Assembly: GCA_037045145.1 (NCBI GenBank) | Contig: JBAOIA010000012.1 | Coordinates: 992,001-1,056,000, forward strand | Direction: 5' to 3' | DNA length: 64,000 nucleotides | Origin: Bacteroidia bacterium | Lineage (GTDB): Bacteria > Bacteroidota > Bacteroidia > AKYH767-A > OLB10 | In this document: positions 42,903-52,715 of the stretch, piece by piece | Numbering within the stretch: the first letter of the stretch is position 1 | Layout of the letters: every line of letters starts with the position of its first letter | Notes under the pieces: generated by a model | The model's input: only the letters and a program-made list of their open reading frames with translations | Databases searched by the model: none | What the model was told of the DNA's origin: nothing | Program-made: the position numbers and the translations under genes

Positions 42903-43976
42903 TTATTTTCTACCCATTTGGCGCAGATGAAGAATATGCGATGCTAATGCACCTCGCATAGTCCGGAACTCTTTATATTGTACATTGTATTCCAAACATG
43001 TTTGGCGAACAATTTTACTGATTGAGGGGTAATGTATGTGGCTGATACGTGGAAACAAATGATGTTCAACCTGAAAATTCAACCCTCCCAACAGCCAACT
43101 GATAAACTTATTTTTAGTAGCAAAGTTTGTAGTTGTCTGTAACTGATGCACAGCCCATTCCGACTCAATTTTCATTACATCACCTTCAGGACTTACAAAT
43201 GGCATATCTTCAACAACGTGAGCCAACTGAAAAACAACTGCAATAGTAATACCTGTAACTGCTACCATCAATCCATAAGCTAGAATTGTATCAATGAGGC
43301 CTACATTATATATTGGGAATACAAGAAACACTAAAACATAAAATATTTTAGTAGCCCAGAAAATAACATGATCCCAAACAGACATTTTCTGCATGTGGGT
43401 ATGCTCTGCAATTTTGCCTGAAAAATATTTATTAAAATCATTATAAAAAACCCAGAAGAAATAGGTTATTCCATACAAGAGCAAACCATAAATGTGCTGA
43501 TAACGATGAAACCAATATTTCTTTTGACCTTCATGCACACGTATAAAAGGTTTGATGTCTATATCATCATCCATTCCTTCTACATTGGTATAGGAATGAT
43601 GGTTGATGTTGTGTTTTTGCTTCCAAATAAAAGAAACACCACCTAATAAATTAAGTGAATGTGCCATAGATTCATTTACCCATTTATGACTGGAATAGCT
43701 ACCATGTGCCCCATCGTGCATTACATTAAAGCCGATAGATGCCATTACTAAACCTAAGAGTGAAGCCAAAAATAAAGACAGCCAACCATTTTCAGGAGTA
43801 AAAAACACCAGTATAATATAAAGAGCTATTAATATGGTGAAAAGAATGATGGTTTTAGAATATAATTTCAGATTACCGGTAGGCTTTATTTTATTTTGTT
43901 CAAAATATTGATTGATGCGCTGTTTTAATTCAGGAAAAAATATTGCATCTTTATTGTTGAATTTTACCGTTGACAT
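42903..43976 (-). CDS. Membrane fatty acid desaturase
   Basis: A 357-residue integral membrane di-iron enzyme. The ATG at 43976 (MSTVKFNNKDAIFFPELKQ) was preferred to a longer frame that would overlap the divergent gene. The three His boxes are HDGAH (residues 87-91), HNINHH (122-127) and QVEHHLFPRISH near the C-terminus. The QxxHH third box and the overall spacing fit the linoleoyl-CoA/front-end desaturase-like branch of acyl-lipid desaturases. Several long hydrophobic segments (for example IILFTILIALYIILVFF, MVAVTGITIAVVFQLAHV) lie between them. It introduces a double bond into acyl chains, using electrons from ferredoxin or cytochrome b5-like donors, and adjusts membrane fluidity. The position of the bond cannot be told. 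A TACATTTG box lies just upstream. Confidence 0.92.
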   Translation of the reverse strand: MSTVKFNNKDAIFFPELKQRINQYFEQNKIKPTGNLKLYSKTIILFTILIALYIILVFFTPENGWLSLFLASLLGLVMASIGFNVMHDGAHGSYSSHKWVNESMAHSLNLLGGVSFIWKQKHNINHHSYTNVEGMDDDIDIKPFIRVHEGQKKYWFHRYQHIYGLLLYGITYFFWVFYNDFNKYFSGKIAEHTHMQKMSVWDHVIFWATKIFYVLVFLVFPIYNVGLIDTILAYGLMVAVTGITIAVVFQLAHVVEDMPFVSPEGDVMKIESEWAVHQLQTTTNFATKNKFISWLLGGLNFQVEHHLFPRISHIHYPSISKIVRQTCLEYNVQYKEFRTMRGALASHILHLRQMGRK

Positions 43977-43994
43977 GATATTAAATATTGGGTG

Positions 43995-44002
43995 CAAATG
44001 TA
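43995..44002 (-). promoter_or_regulatory. Candidate -7 box of the desaturase gene
   Basis: TACATTTG on the minus strand (CAAATGTA on plus), an exact TAnnTTTG, 18 bases before the start at 43976. No clear -33 TTTG is seen. Confidence 0.4.
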
Positions 44003-44054
44003 GGCATATTGAGCGTTTACTTTGCCTGGTACTAAAAAGAAATTCACTTAAAAA

Positions 44055-44798
44055 ATGAACAAAAATCAATTTTTTTTATCGGCTTACTCAAGTAATATAT
44101 TATTCAAACATATTGATTTCAAATTATTTAGAATCCATTGGATAGGTTTTGTTTTAAGTTTGACCGTGTTTACAGCCGGTGCACAAAACAAAGTTTTTAT
44201 CGGTAGAGCTTCATATTATGCCAAGAGCTTTGAAGGCCGGAAGACTGCTAATGGCGAAAAATATAGTAACTACGACATGACTTGTGCCAGCAGAACATTA
44301 GCGTTTCATACTTTTTTAAAAATAACCAATTTGAAAAATAATCTGGTGACTATTGTTCGTGTTAATGACAGAGGCCCTTATGCCAAAAACAGAATAATAG
44401 ACCTTACGGAACAGGCCGCACGTATTATAGGCAGCTATAAACATGGTATTACAAAAGTGAAGCTTGAAATTATTCAGCCACCACAAAATGCTGATTCAAT
44501 TGAAAAAATATTTATGACAGATCAAGTTATAGATGCCGATGGTCGGACCACAACACCATCCGGTTACACTATCAGCATCTGGCGCACACGCGATTTTGAT
44601 CATGCCCTGTTACTTGCTAAATATTTGCAACAGGAAGAATACATACAATCTTTTTTTATTGGCAAAAAAAATCAAAACGGCAGACCCTTGTTTCACATTT
44701 TGGTTTTAAATATTGCAACACAAGAAGAAGCGTTTAAGTTGAGAGACTTTTGGGAGCGAAAAGGGTTTATGCGTGTAAAGATGATGGAAAAATTCTGA
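44055..44798 (+). CDS. RlpA-family lytic transglycosylase-like protein with SPOR-like tail
   Basis: A 247-residue exported protein. A long N-terminus (about 25 residues) precedes a hydrophobic signal (IHWIGFVLSLTVFTAGAQ). The double-psi beta-barrel of RlpA follows: GRASYYAKSFEGRKTANGEKY, CASRTLAFHTFLKITN, VRVNDRGPYAKNRIIDLTEQAA, which includes the conserved Asp and His of the transglycosylase site. From about residue 160 a SPOR-like repeat (YTISIWRTRDFDHALLLAKY, FHILVLNIATQEEAFKLRDF) would bind denuded septal peptidoglycan. Such proteins cut or remodel glycan strands at division sites. It is divergent from the desaturase, and its stop codon is one base away from that of the convergent pbpC gene. 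The lipobox of classic RlpA is absent. Confidence 0.88.
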   Translation: MNKNQFFLSAYSSNILFKHIDFKLFRIHWIGFVLSLTVFTAGAQNKVFIGRASYYAKSFEGRKTANGEKYSNYDMTCASRTLAFHTFLKITNLKNNLVTIVRVNDRGPYAKNRIIDLTEQAARIIGSYKHGITKVKLEIIQPPQNADSIEKIFMTDQVIDADGRTTTPSGYTISIWRTRDFDHALLLAKYLQQEEYIQSFFIGKKNQNGRPLFHILVLNIATQEEAFKLRDFWERKGFMRVKMMEKF

Positions 44799-44799
44799 G

Positions 44800-47118
44800 T
44801 TACATCTCTTCTATTTTTATAAAAATATCGCTGTTGCGGCCCATATCATCAGCACATGAAATCTTAACAAGGCCTTTGGGTGGAGAACAAAACAGTTGCT
44901 CATTGGCTGCTGCTGCACGATAAATCAAATTATTAATGTACCAGTAAACATTCCTTACTTCTGGTGATGCCTGACATTGGAGCATTATTTTATCTCCTCC
45001 TTTTAAATCAAGTAAATACTCACTTTGCATATTGGGAGAAACAATTCTTGGGGGCTGACCGGTAAACACCCTTGTGCATGCAAGATTATGTGGTGGCGGA
45101 AGCTCCGGACTAATGTTTTCACTTTTCAAGAACGACAAATATTCGGCATCCTGAGAAAAAAACAGCTTTTTCTTATAACCCGCTGCAGGCATGCATGATG
45201 TGCAATAACAAATTTTTTCATCAGGGGAAATGATATACTCCTTTAAATGTGTGCAAACTGCATTGGATGTTATGCCAGGTAAAAACTCATCCATAATCTG
45301 ATTGCTGCAATTGACACCCGGAAGCAGTCCTGTTTCGCTGCAAACCAATCTGAAATTTACATCAGCAGGTGGGCTGAACCAAGTTGAGTCATTGTCATAA
45401 TCTATTGCATTAAAAATATCAAAAAGCAGCGGAGTGGCTACCGAGGCGCCACTAAGTTCGGCAACACCATTACCGTTATAGTTGCCTAACCACACACCTA
45501 CTGTAAATCTTTTATTGTAACCTATGCTCCATGCATCTCTTCTGCCATACGATGTTCCTGTCTTCCATGCAATATGTGGAATCCGAAGGATATTGGCATA
45601 ATTATCGGGTAAATCGGGGCGTGTAATTTTACTTAGTATTTCAGTTGTCATATAAGCAGCACCGGAAGACATTAACCTGAGCGTGTCGGTGTTTAATGTG
45701 TCATCTTCTACATACTTCAATTTTTGATAAACTCCATTGTTTGCAAACGTGGCATACAGGTTTGACAGTTCACACAGGCGCACGCCACAACCTCCAAGAG
45801 CCAAAGACAATCCAAGTTTGCTTTTACTTTCTTCTATTGAATTAAAACCACTTTTAATCAATGCTTGTGTGACTGTAGGCACACCCAATTGATTCAGAAT
45901 TTTTACCGCAGGAATATTTAAAGAATGTGATAATGCAAAATCCAAAGTAACTCTACCATTAAATTTTGAATTATAATTTTCAGGATTATATCCCATAAAA
46001 TTTACAGGTACATCATTAATAACCGTCAAAGGTGTTGCTAAACCTTTGTCGAAAGCCATTGCATAGATTAAAGGCTTTAAACTGCTGCCCGGTGAACGAA
46101 CTGCATTTACGCCATCAACTTGTCCATGATGCAACTGATCTTTAAAATCTGCAGAACCAATATAGGCTACAACTTTATGACTCTTATTGTCAATCACAAT
46201 GGCCGATGCATTGTAAATACTTTGCAGCGACTTACGTTTGCTGTAGTTATACACCAGCGACTGTACTTTATGTTGAAGTGGTGCCCGTAAGGTAGAATGT
46301 ATATTCTCTGTTGAAGGATGTTGCTCTCTTAAACGATATGCCAATTGAGTAATCAATGCAGGCGCAGCCTGTCGCTTCATTTCAACAGGTTCATTCAATG
46401 CATCATTGATAACTTCACTTTTAAAAATTTTTTTTCCTTCAAATCTTGTCAGCCATTTATTTCTTTCGCGTCTGATCAGATCATTATCATAACCCGGACG
46501 TAAAGAATTTGGTCTATTGGGAATAATGCACAATGCTACACACTCAGCAAGTGATAAGTCTGCAGGTAACTTGCCAAGATATAAAACTGATGCAGCTTTT
46601 ACTCCTTCAATATTTCCACCATACGGAATCAGGTTAAGATAAAGCTCTAAAATTTCTTTTTTTGAATACCTGCATTCCAATTGTACGGCACGTAAAGCTT
46701 CTATCATTTTATTGTACAACGTACGGGGCGCAGGGTAAAGCAATCTGGAGACTTGCATTGTAATGGTTGATGCTCCGGATGTTTTTCGCTGATACATCAA
46801 ATTATTGACCATTGCCCTAACAACGGCAACGGGATTTACGCCATAATGAAAATAAAACCAGCGATCTTCTTTTTGAATAATAGCCTTTACCAGCTGTGGG
46901 TTGATTTCATTCAGACCAACATTCATTCTCCACTTTTCATCCTTTGATAAAAAAGCATGCAACACTTCCCCACGACTGTCAGTAACTGTAACAGCATAAG
47001 GGATATTTACATTTAATGGAATAAACCATGCCAAAACAAACATCAGCAACATGCTTACGGCAATCACAATTGCGCTTTTTTTAGCTGCAATCCGGAAGCC
47101 TTTAACTGTTGACTTCAT
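44800..47118 (-). CDS. pbpC: Penicillin-binding protein 1C
   Basis: A 772-residue bifunctional cell-wall enzyme anchored by one N-terminal helix (AIVIAVSMLLMFVLAWFIPL). The GT51 glycosyltransferase domain has EDRWFYFHYGVNP (catalytic Glu), SGASTITMQVSRLLYP and KKEILELYLNLIPYGGNIEG. The transpeptidase domain has SPGSSLKPLIYA (Ser-x-x-Lys) and WKTGTSYGRRDAW (KTG). A C-terminal BiPBP_C-like domain begins near PPRIVSPNMQSEYLL. PBP1C-type proteins polymerise glycan strands. The ATG overlaps the stop codon of the alpha-2-macroglobulin gene (ATGA at 47115-47118), the well-known yfhM-pbpC partnership: the macroglobulin traps proteases while PBP1C repairs the wall. It is convergent with the RlpA gene. 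Confidence 0.95.
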   Translation of the reverse strand: MKSTVKGFRIAAKKSAIVIAVSMLLMFVLAWFIPLNVNIPYAVTVTDSRGEVLHAFLSKDEKWRMNVGLNEINPQLVKAIIQKEDRWFYFHYGVNPVAVVRAMVNNLMYQRKTSGASTITMQVSRLLYPAPRTLYNKMIEALRAVQLECRYSKKEILELYLNLIPYGGNIEGVKAASVLYLGKLPADLSLAECVALCIIPNRPNSLRPGYDNDLIRRERNKWLTRFEGKKIFKSEVINDALNEPVEMKRQAAPALITQLAYRLREQHPSTENIHSTLRAPLQHKVQSLVYNYSKRKSLQSIYNASAIVIDNKSHKVVAYIGSADFKDQLHHGQVDGVNAVRSPGSSLKPLIYAMAFDKGLATPLTVINDVPVNFMGYNPENYNSKFNGRVTLDFALSHSLNIPAVKILNQLGVPTVTQALIKSGFNSIEESKSKLGLSLALGGCGVRLCELSNLYATFANNGVYQKLKYVEDDTLNTDTLRLMSSGAAYMTTEILSKITRPDLPDNYANILRIPHIAWKTGTSYGRRDAWSIGYNKRFTVGVWLGNYNGNGVAELSGASVATPLLFDIFNAIDYDNDSTWFSPPADVNFRLVCSETGLLPGVNCSNQIMDEFLPGITSNAVCTHLKEYIISPDEKICYCTSCMPAAGYKKKLFFSQDAEYLSFLKSENISPELPPPHNLACTRVFTGQPPRIVSPNMQSEYLLDLKGGDKIMLQCQASPEVRNVYWYINNLIYRAAAANEQLFCSPPKGLVKISCADDMGRNSDIFIKIEEM

Positions 47119-50100
47119 TTAACCACTTTAACTCTTCCACTTCCACTATAAGAATGAAACTCTCCATCATACATGGCATCAGCACTGACCGGTCCCACAA
47201 CAAAACTTCCGGTGTTTACTGCACGCACAGTATAATAAAAATACTTTGTTGTTTTACCTGCCTGTGTGTATAGATTAATTCTGTCATCACGTATATCAAA
47301 ATAATCCGGTTGCGATTTACTTTTAATCCATGTCATTTCTCTATCGTCAACAATACGTGGATTTTCAATTTCAAAGCCTGAGGGAATTAAATCAGTGAGA
47401 ACAACATTTGCTACGTCAATGCCTGTAGGCGAATTCAAAGCCAACTGCACGACAATTAAATCACCTTGTTTAAAATTGTTACTCATTTGTTGACCAAAGC
47501 GGTTGAAGTAACTTCTTCTAACACTCAGTTTACTATCCTCCTCTTTCACCCTTAATCCGGTTTTTATTCCACTCAATTCAAGAAAATAATACAATTGACC
47601 TTTATCTTCTGTGCGAATTTCAATCTTTTTTCCGGCCAGTTGATTGCTGTTTAACACTAAATCTGCTCCGCTAAATACCCCTAATTCTTTTCCATCAGCA
47701 AATACTGTTGCACGCACATTTGTTGATGTGCTGCGTTTAGCAAACTTACCCAATGCCAGGAAAGCAAATGCACGTTCCTGAGTACTCAACCACTTTTCTC
47801 CTTTTATCAATTGCGAAAGTGTGCGCGCCATATTTGGAATCTGTGCATTATCAGGGTCGGTTTCAAGAAGGCAGTTTAAAGTCAAGGCCTGATCTCTTAC
47901 GTACGATGAGAAATTACCTGCAAGACTTCTTTCTGATTTTTCTCCTGCAAAATTATCTGGTAATAATGCCAAATAACTTTTTGTATCGCCAATGGCAAGA
48001 TAGCTTAATGCAAGCATGTATTTTGAGTCTATTGTCAGTTGTTGATGATTTGCCTTATAATAATTCATCATTGTTAAATCTCTTCTGTCGTTAATTGCCA
48101 GCAGATATAGTGAATAAATAATTTCACGTTTTACTTTCACCTGCTTTTCAATAACATTACTTGCATTAGCAAAATACACTTTCTCTGTTTCTTTAGTTTT
48201 TACTTTTGATTTCAGGTATTCAAATGTTCTGTTGATGGTACTCTCGTTAACTTCATATCCTGCCTTTCTTGCTTCGGTAAGAAAATGTAATGCATAGGCA
48301 GTTGCCCACCAATTTTCAATCACACTACCCGGCCAGTATGTCATTGAGCCATTATAAATCTGCATGCCTTCAATTTTTCTGATAGCTTCCTGAACATTAA
48401 ATTGAGGATTATATGCCACACCACTTTTGTTTGTAATGTTTTTTGCAAGATTACCATAATACAACTGTGGAAATGCAATGGAAACGGTTTGTTCAAGGCA
48501 GCCATGCGGATAATCGAGCAAATAAATTAACTGATCAGTAAATTGAACCAATGGCGATGCACTTAGCGTAAAATACACTTTGGTTGAACCTGAAACAAAA
48601 TCCGATGCAACTTGCATCGTAGTGTTTCCTTTTGCCACACCATTGCTTGTTTCTTTAACTAAAGATGATGGCGGCCTGATGGTGATAGAAGTTTTATCTG
48701 AAAATGATTCACTACCGGTATTAACTTTAACTTCTATAGAGCCCTGCCCTATAGCTGATGAGGCAACCATATTCCAGACAAAACGAGCCTCTGCCGAAGG
48801 AGCTATAGTGAGTTGTGAAGATGCATTATTGGATAATTTAAGATTTCCTGTTACAGTACAGCTTACCCCCAACGTTAACGGCATTGCCGTAGTGTTAGTA
48901 AAAGTTACAGGCATCTCTAACGAATCGCCAGGGCTTAAAAACCGTGGCACCGAAGGACTGATAACAACAGGGTCGGCAACGGTGATAAACTGCTCACTAC
49001 TGCCAAAGCGGTTATCTTTCCAACTGCAAGCCATAACACGCAACTTACCACTGAACTGTGGAATTTCAATATTGAATGATGCATCACCGGCTGCATTGGT
49101 TTTGAGTATGCCACTCCAAAGTGCCACCAACTGAACACGTTTGTTGGATAGCGGATTTACCCTTCTTGCCAGATCAAATCCATCGCCACCGGTGGTAGAT
49201 GATCGCATTTTTAAGTCGGGTAGCAACTGCGCATATACGTCATACGTTGTTGTCTGCAATGCCTTTTTCTGATAAAAATACCCAAAGGGATCAGGCGACT
49301 TTTGATTCTTTAATGCAAGAATTCCTTCATCAACAACAGCTACTGTCAGTTCGGCATTTGGTACAGAACGTACTTTAATAGTCTGTTTTTTCTTACTCTT
49401 TGATTTTGCAGCACAAGTTATCGCAACAGGTAATTTCAGTTCAGGTTTTGAAACAATAAGAGGCAAAAAACCATGTGCGACAGTTAACGGCATAGCACCA
49501 TCATCAAGTGGTTTAAATAAAGTAGCTGAAACATACACATTGGGCAAGTAACTTTCACTCACAGGTACAGAAAGCATGGCAGAACGTTTATCTGTGTTGA
49601 TGTAGTAATGCTTTAAAATTTTGTTACTCTCAATTGTTACCAAAAGCTTGCCTGCAAAAGGTGTTTTAAAAAGTAAGTTGGCTTTTTCTCCCGGTGCAAA
49701 AGTGTCTTTATCTGCCTGAATGGTTACCTGCCCTTCAGTGTTTATATTAAAAGAAGTGTTTGAGGTGTAGCCAAATCCATAAGCCCAAAAATTGGATGCA
49801 ACATAGTTTCCACCTTTAACTGCACTGATACGCACCTCATACTCGCCTGAGTTTGCAGGAATAAAGTTCAAACTACTTCCGCCTGCTGCAATATGCACTT
49901 CGCGACTTAACATTGTTACTTCCCGCTTTTGTGAAACATAGCGATATTGTCCGTTATCCGATTTCTCAACCACATTGTACCAATCGTAATTAATTATTTC
50001 AACATAGGCAGTTGCCGTTGCCCCCTTGCCATTGCTGTTGCATGCAGCCAACCCAATGAGCGTGTTGGTACCAATATTGGCATAGTAATCATTCAGTTTA

Positions 50101-52511
50101 ATGCCGAAATAATTTTGTTGCGTATTTACATCAAAAGTGTTGAGTCTGTTTACCGGACGACCGGTTTCATCAAACACCGTTGTATAAATTCTACCTTGCA
50201 AAAGGCCAGTGTTTGAGCAGGAATCAGGAATCAGAAACTTAGCTGTTGCTTCGCCTTTTTCATTGGTTTGCCCCTGTTCAATCTTTTTATCTAATGGAAG
50301 TTCATTTAATGTTTTAACTGTAAAATTATAACCGTTAAAATCTTTACTTGAAAAGCTTTTTCTGATAAGATTAAACTCTGCTTCAAACTTGCGCAAGGCA
50401 GCAGGCGGACCGAAAAAATTAGTTGCTGAAATTGCTGCAACAATGGTGTCAGCAGGATGAAAATCGCTCTTATTAACTTTCACTTTCACATCTATTCTGT
50501 CGGGCATAAACTCTTCTACCTGTATGGTTCTTGAGCCTATAAGGACATCGTTGGCAGAAAAAATATCTATATTATAATTTCCGGTTACTGCTACTTGTGG
50601 TAACAAAAAATCTGCTGCCACTGCCCCTTGACTGTTGAGGGATTTACGCAGTGTCTTAAACTCATGACCATTGGGCATTGTCATTTTCAATTTTACAGGT
50701 ACATTGGCAACGGGCATCCATTTATCATTGCGCACTATGGTATTTAAATAAACCGTTTCACCGGGGCGATACATATCCCTGTCGCCATAGATGTATGCCA
50801 TAACACCTGCAGGATTGTCTTTATACCCACCAACATCATAGCGGCTCGTACTCACTTTCGTTTCACTAAGTAAAATCATATTAAAATCCTTACCCTGCCG
50901 GGCTGAAATCATTCCTATACGAAAATTCTTTGCTTTACTGCCGATATCAGAAAAAGTAACCCTACCGTCATGGTCTGTTGTTCCGTTGAACAACACTTGA
51001 TTATTGGTTGATATACAACTTACATTTACACCTTCTGCAGGTAATGCCGTTTTAATATAGTTAGTAAAGACCGTCAATTCGTTTTCGGAATATTTTGCAA
51101 TCATGCCAATATCAGAAAGTGCTATAACCTTTGTATCATGCAACCAATAATCGTCTGTTGAAGCTACATCAACTACATAAATTCCTTTATAGGCATTAAT
51201 TTCATCGAGAGAAAGATTGAGTAAGTCGTTGCCATTACCACGGGGCAGACTCTTAGCACTGTAATTTCTTTGCATCACTAAGTCGCCATAATTTTCAATA
51301 CCATAAATATTGTATTGCTTGCGACTGGAGTACCCATCTTCTGATCCTTCATAGAAATCGCTGTAGCTGTTTTGACGCAAAAAATTCAAAATATTGTTTT
51401 CATAAACTTTATAAATGCTGACACGAACTTTAGGTACGTTTACTATCTGTATTCCAATATTTCGATTTCCTTTTGAAGACAGATACATGCCGTTAGCATT
51501 GGTAAAAGATATTGAAGGCTGCATTTCTCCAAAAGGGATGGTAGCAATAAAATCCTGATCTAACATGCCACCAATTAATCCACTCAGTTCTTTTTTAACT
51601 GTAAGCTGATAGGATTGTCCGGGATCGAATGTTCCTTTAATTAAGAAACCATCGCTGGCTGCTTCGGTGGTAAAATCAACTCTTGGCTGAACAGAAACAT
51701 ACGTTGCAATCTGATTCAAATTAACAGCCTGATTCGTGTAAACATGAATGACAGGTTGTGTGTTATCATATTCGCCTGATGCATTCATAATTGTCAGTCT
51801 ATCGGGCAATGGCACATCTGTATCTTTAACAAGAATATTTTCTGTCTTATAATTGCTGCCATTACACATCAACCCTTTATTGATAGCAACGCTAACCTTT
51901 ACTTTTTTGTAATCTGAAGGTTGTATGTTGTTTATTTCCAGAACTACTTCTGTTGATGCTGTGTTGGTTACAACAGTAAAAGGATAAACCTTATCATTAA
52001 TCTTTATCTGTGCAAGGTCTTTCATCTGTGCAGAAGGAACCGGATAATTAAAATCAAGTTTTGTGAGCAACACAATGCTATTTTGCTGTGTAGAAAGAGC
52101 CCAGTGTGCATGAAGGTTTTCAAGTTGTGTCAGAGGTGTATGAAACTCAAAAGCGGCAGGCGCATCAAAAGAAAGCAACCTGTTTCCATAAAGTATTCTG
52201 TCGGTAACAACAGCTTTATAAAAAGTAGCAGGGCCAAAAGATGTTTCTGGCGAAAACATCAACTCGCGTTTGGTATTCCACTTAAACAATCCCCTTACCG
52301 CTGGTGTGATGGAAACAAACTGAGTGCTGTCCCACCGGTCAATTAAACTATCATCAACCAAATCTTTATCGAAAGTAAAAATGAGGTTTTGTTGCTGCGC
52401 TACAACATCTTCAAAGTTTTTGTTGGCAACAGAAACCGTGTTTTGGTTTTTACATGACGATAGCAGAACAATACAGAGTAATGTCCAGAAATGGTATTTA
52501 ATGGTACTCAT
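47115..52511 (-). CDS. Alpha-2-macroglobulin-family protease-trap lipoprotein
   Basis: A 1,798-residue protein. The signal ends in a lipobox LLSSC (Cys20, MSTIKYHFWTLLCIVLLSSC), so it is anchored by lipid. Repeated beta-rich macroglobulin domains follow, with NEKGEATAKFLIPDS and GEKANLLFKTPFAGKLLVTIES in the middle and the macroglobulin signature FGSSEQFITVADPVVISPSVPRFLSPGDS. YPHGCLEQTVS contains the intact thioester motif CLEQ that reacts covalently with attacking proteases. An alpha/alpha toroid (about 1,330-1,600) and a receptor-like final domain end the protein. In E. coli the homologue YfhM acts with PBP1C. The translational overlap with pbpC supports the same role here. The thioester marks this as the protease-reactive type, unlike the MagD branch, which lacks it. 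Confidence 0.95.
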   Translation of the reverse strand: MSTIKYHFWTLLCIVLLSSCKNQNTVSVANKNFEDVVAQQQNLIFTFDKDLVDDSLIDRWDSTQFVSITPAVRGLFKWNTKRELMFSPETSFGPATFYKAVVTDRILYGNRLLSFDAPAAFEFHTPLTQLENLHAHWALSTQQNSIVLLTKLDFNYPVPSAQMKDLAQIKINDKVYPFTVVTNTASTEVVLEINNIQPSDYKKVKVSVAINKGLMCNGSNYKTENILVKDTDVPLPDRLTIMNASGEYDNTQPVIHVYTNQAVNLNQIATYVSVQPRVDFTTEAASDGFLIKGTFDPGQSYQLTVKKELSGLIGGMLDQDFIATIPFGEMQPSISFTNANGMYLSSKGNRNIGIQIVNVPKVRVSIYKVYENNILNFLRQNSYSDFYEGSEDGYSSRKQYNIYGIENYGDLVMQRNYSAKSLPRGNGNDLLNLSLDEINAYKGIYVVDVASTDDYWLHDTKVIALSDIGMIAKYSENELTVFTNYIKTALPAEGVNVSCISTNNQVLFNGTTDHDGRVTFSDIGSKAKNFRIGMISARQGKDFNMILLSETKVSTSRYDVGGYKDNPAGVMAYIYGDRDMYRPGETVYLNTIVRNDKWMPVANVPVKLKMTMPNGHEFKTLRKSLNSQGAVAADFLLPQVAVTGNYNIDIFSANDVLIGSRTIQVEEFMPDRIDVKVKVNKSDFHPADTIVAAISATNFFGPPAALRKFEAEFNLIRKSFSSKDFNGYNFTVKTLNELPLDKKIEQGQTNEKGEATAKFLIPDSCSNTGLLQGRIYTTVFDETGRPVNRLNTFDVNTQQNYFGIKLNDYYANIGTNTLIGLAACNSNGKGATATAYVEIINYDWYNVVEKSDNGQYRYVSQKREVTMLSREVHIAAGGSSLNFIPANSGEYEVRISAVKGGNYVASNFWAYGFGYTSNTSFNINTEGQVTIQADKDTFAPGEKANLLFKTPFAGKLLVTIESNKILKHYYINTDKRSAMLSVPVSESYLPNVYVSATLFKPLDDGAMPLTVAHGFLPLIVSKPELKLPVAITCAAKSKSKKKQTIKVRSVPNAELTVAVVDEGILALKNQKSPDPFGYFYQKKALQTTTYDVYAQLLPDLKMRSSTTGGDGFDLARRVNPLSNKRVQLVALWSGILKTNAAGDASFNIEIPQFSGKLRVMACSWKDNRFGSSEQFITVADPVVISPSVPRFLSPGDSLEMPVTFTNTTAMPLTLGVSCTVTGNLKLSNNASSQLTIAPSAEARFVWNMVASSAIGQGSIEVKVNTGSESFSDKTSITIRPPSSLVKETSNGVAKGNTTMQVASDFVSGSTKVYFTLSASPLVQFTDQLIYLLDYPHGCLEQTVSIAFPQLYYGNLAKNITNKSGVAYNPQFNVQEAIRKIEGMQIYNGSMTYWPGSVIENWWATAYALHFLTEARKAGYEVNESTINRTFEYLKSKVKTKETEKVYFANASNVIEKQVKVKREIIYSLYLLAINDRRDLTMMNYYKANHQQLTIDSKYMLALSYLAIGDTKSYLALLPDNFAGEKSERSLAGNFSSYVRDQALTLNCLLETDPDNAQIPNMARTLSQLIKGEKWLSTQERAFAFLALGKFAKRSTSTNVRATVFADGKELGVFSGADLVLNSNQLAGKKIEIRTEDKGQLYYFLELSGIKTGLRVKEEDSKLSVRRSYFNRFGQQMSNNFKQGDLIVVQLALNSPTGIDVANVVLTDLIPSGFEIENPRIVDDREMTWIKSKSQPDYFDIRDDRINLYTQAGKTTKYFYYTVRAVNTGSFVVGPVSADAMYDGEFHSYSGSGRVKVVK

Positions 52512-52715
52512 AATTCAGATTTTACCTTGATTAAAAATCATAAAGGTAACGGATGAAATGTTATAGAAGTATTTAGGGATTAAAATTTTTAAAATTCCCA
52601 ATAAATAAAAAATGAGATACCAACAATAATACGGTGATTAAATGCTTTTACAACGCAACTAATTCTGAATAAAAAGGACTTACTTTATTGCTTTGTATTA
52701 CTAAACAATCTGAAC

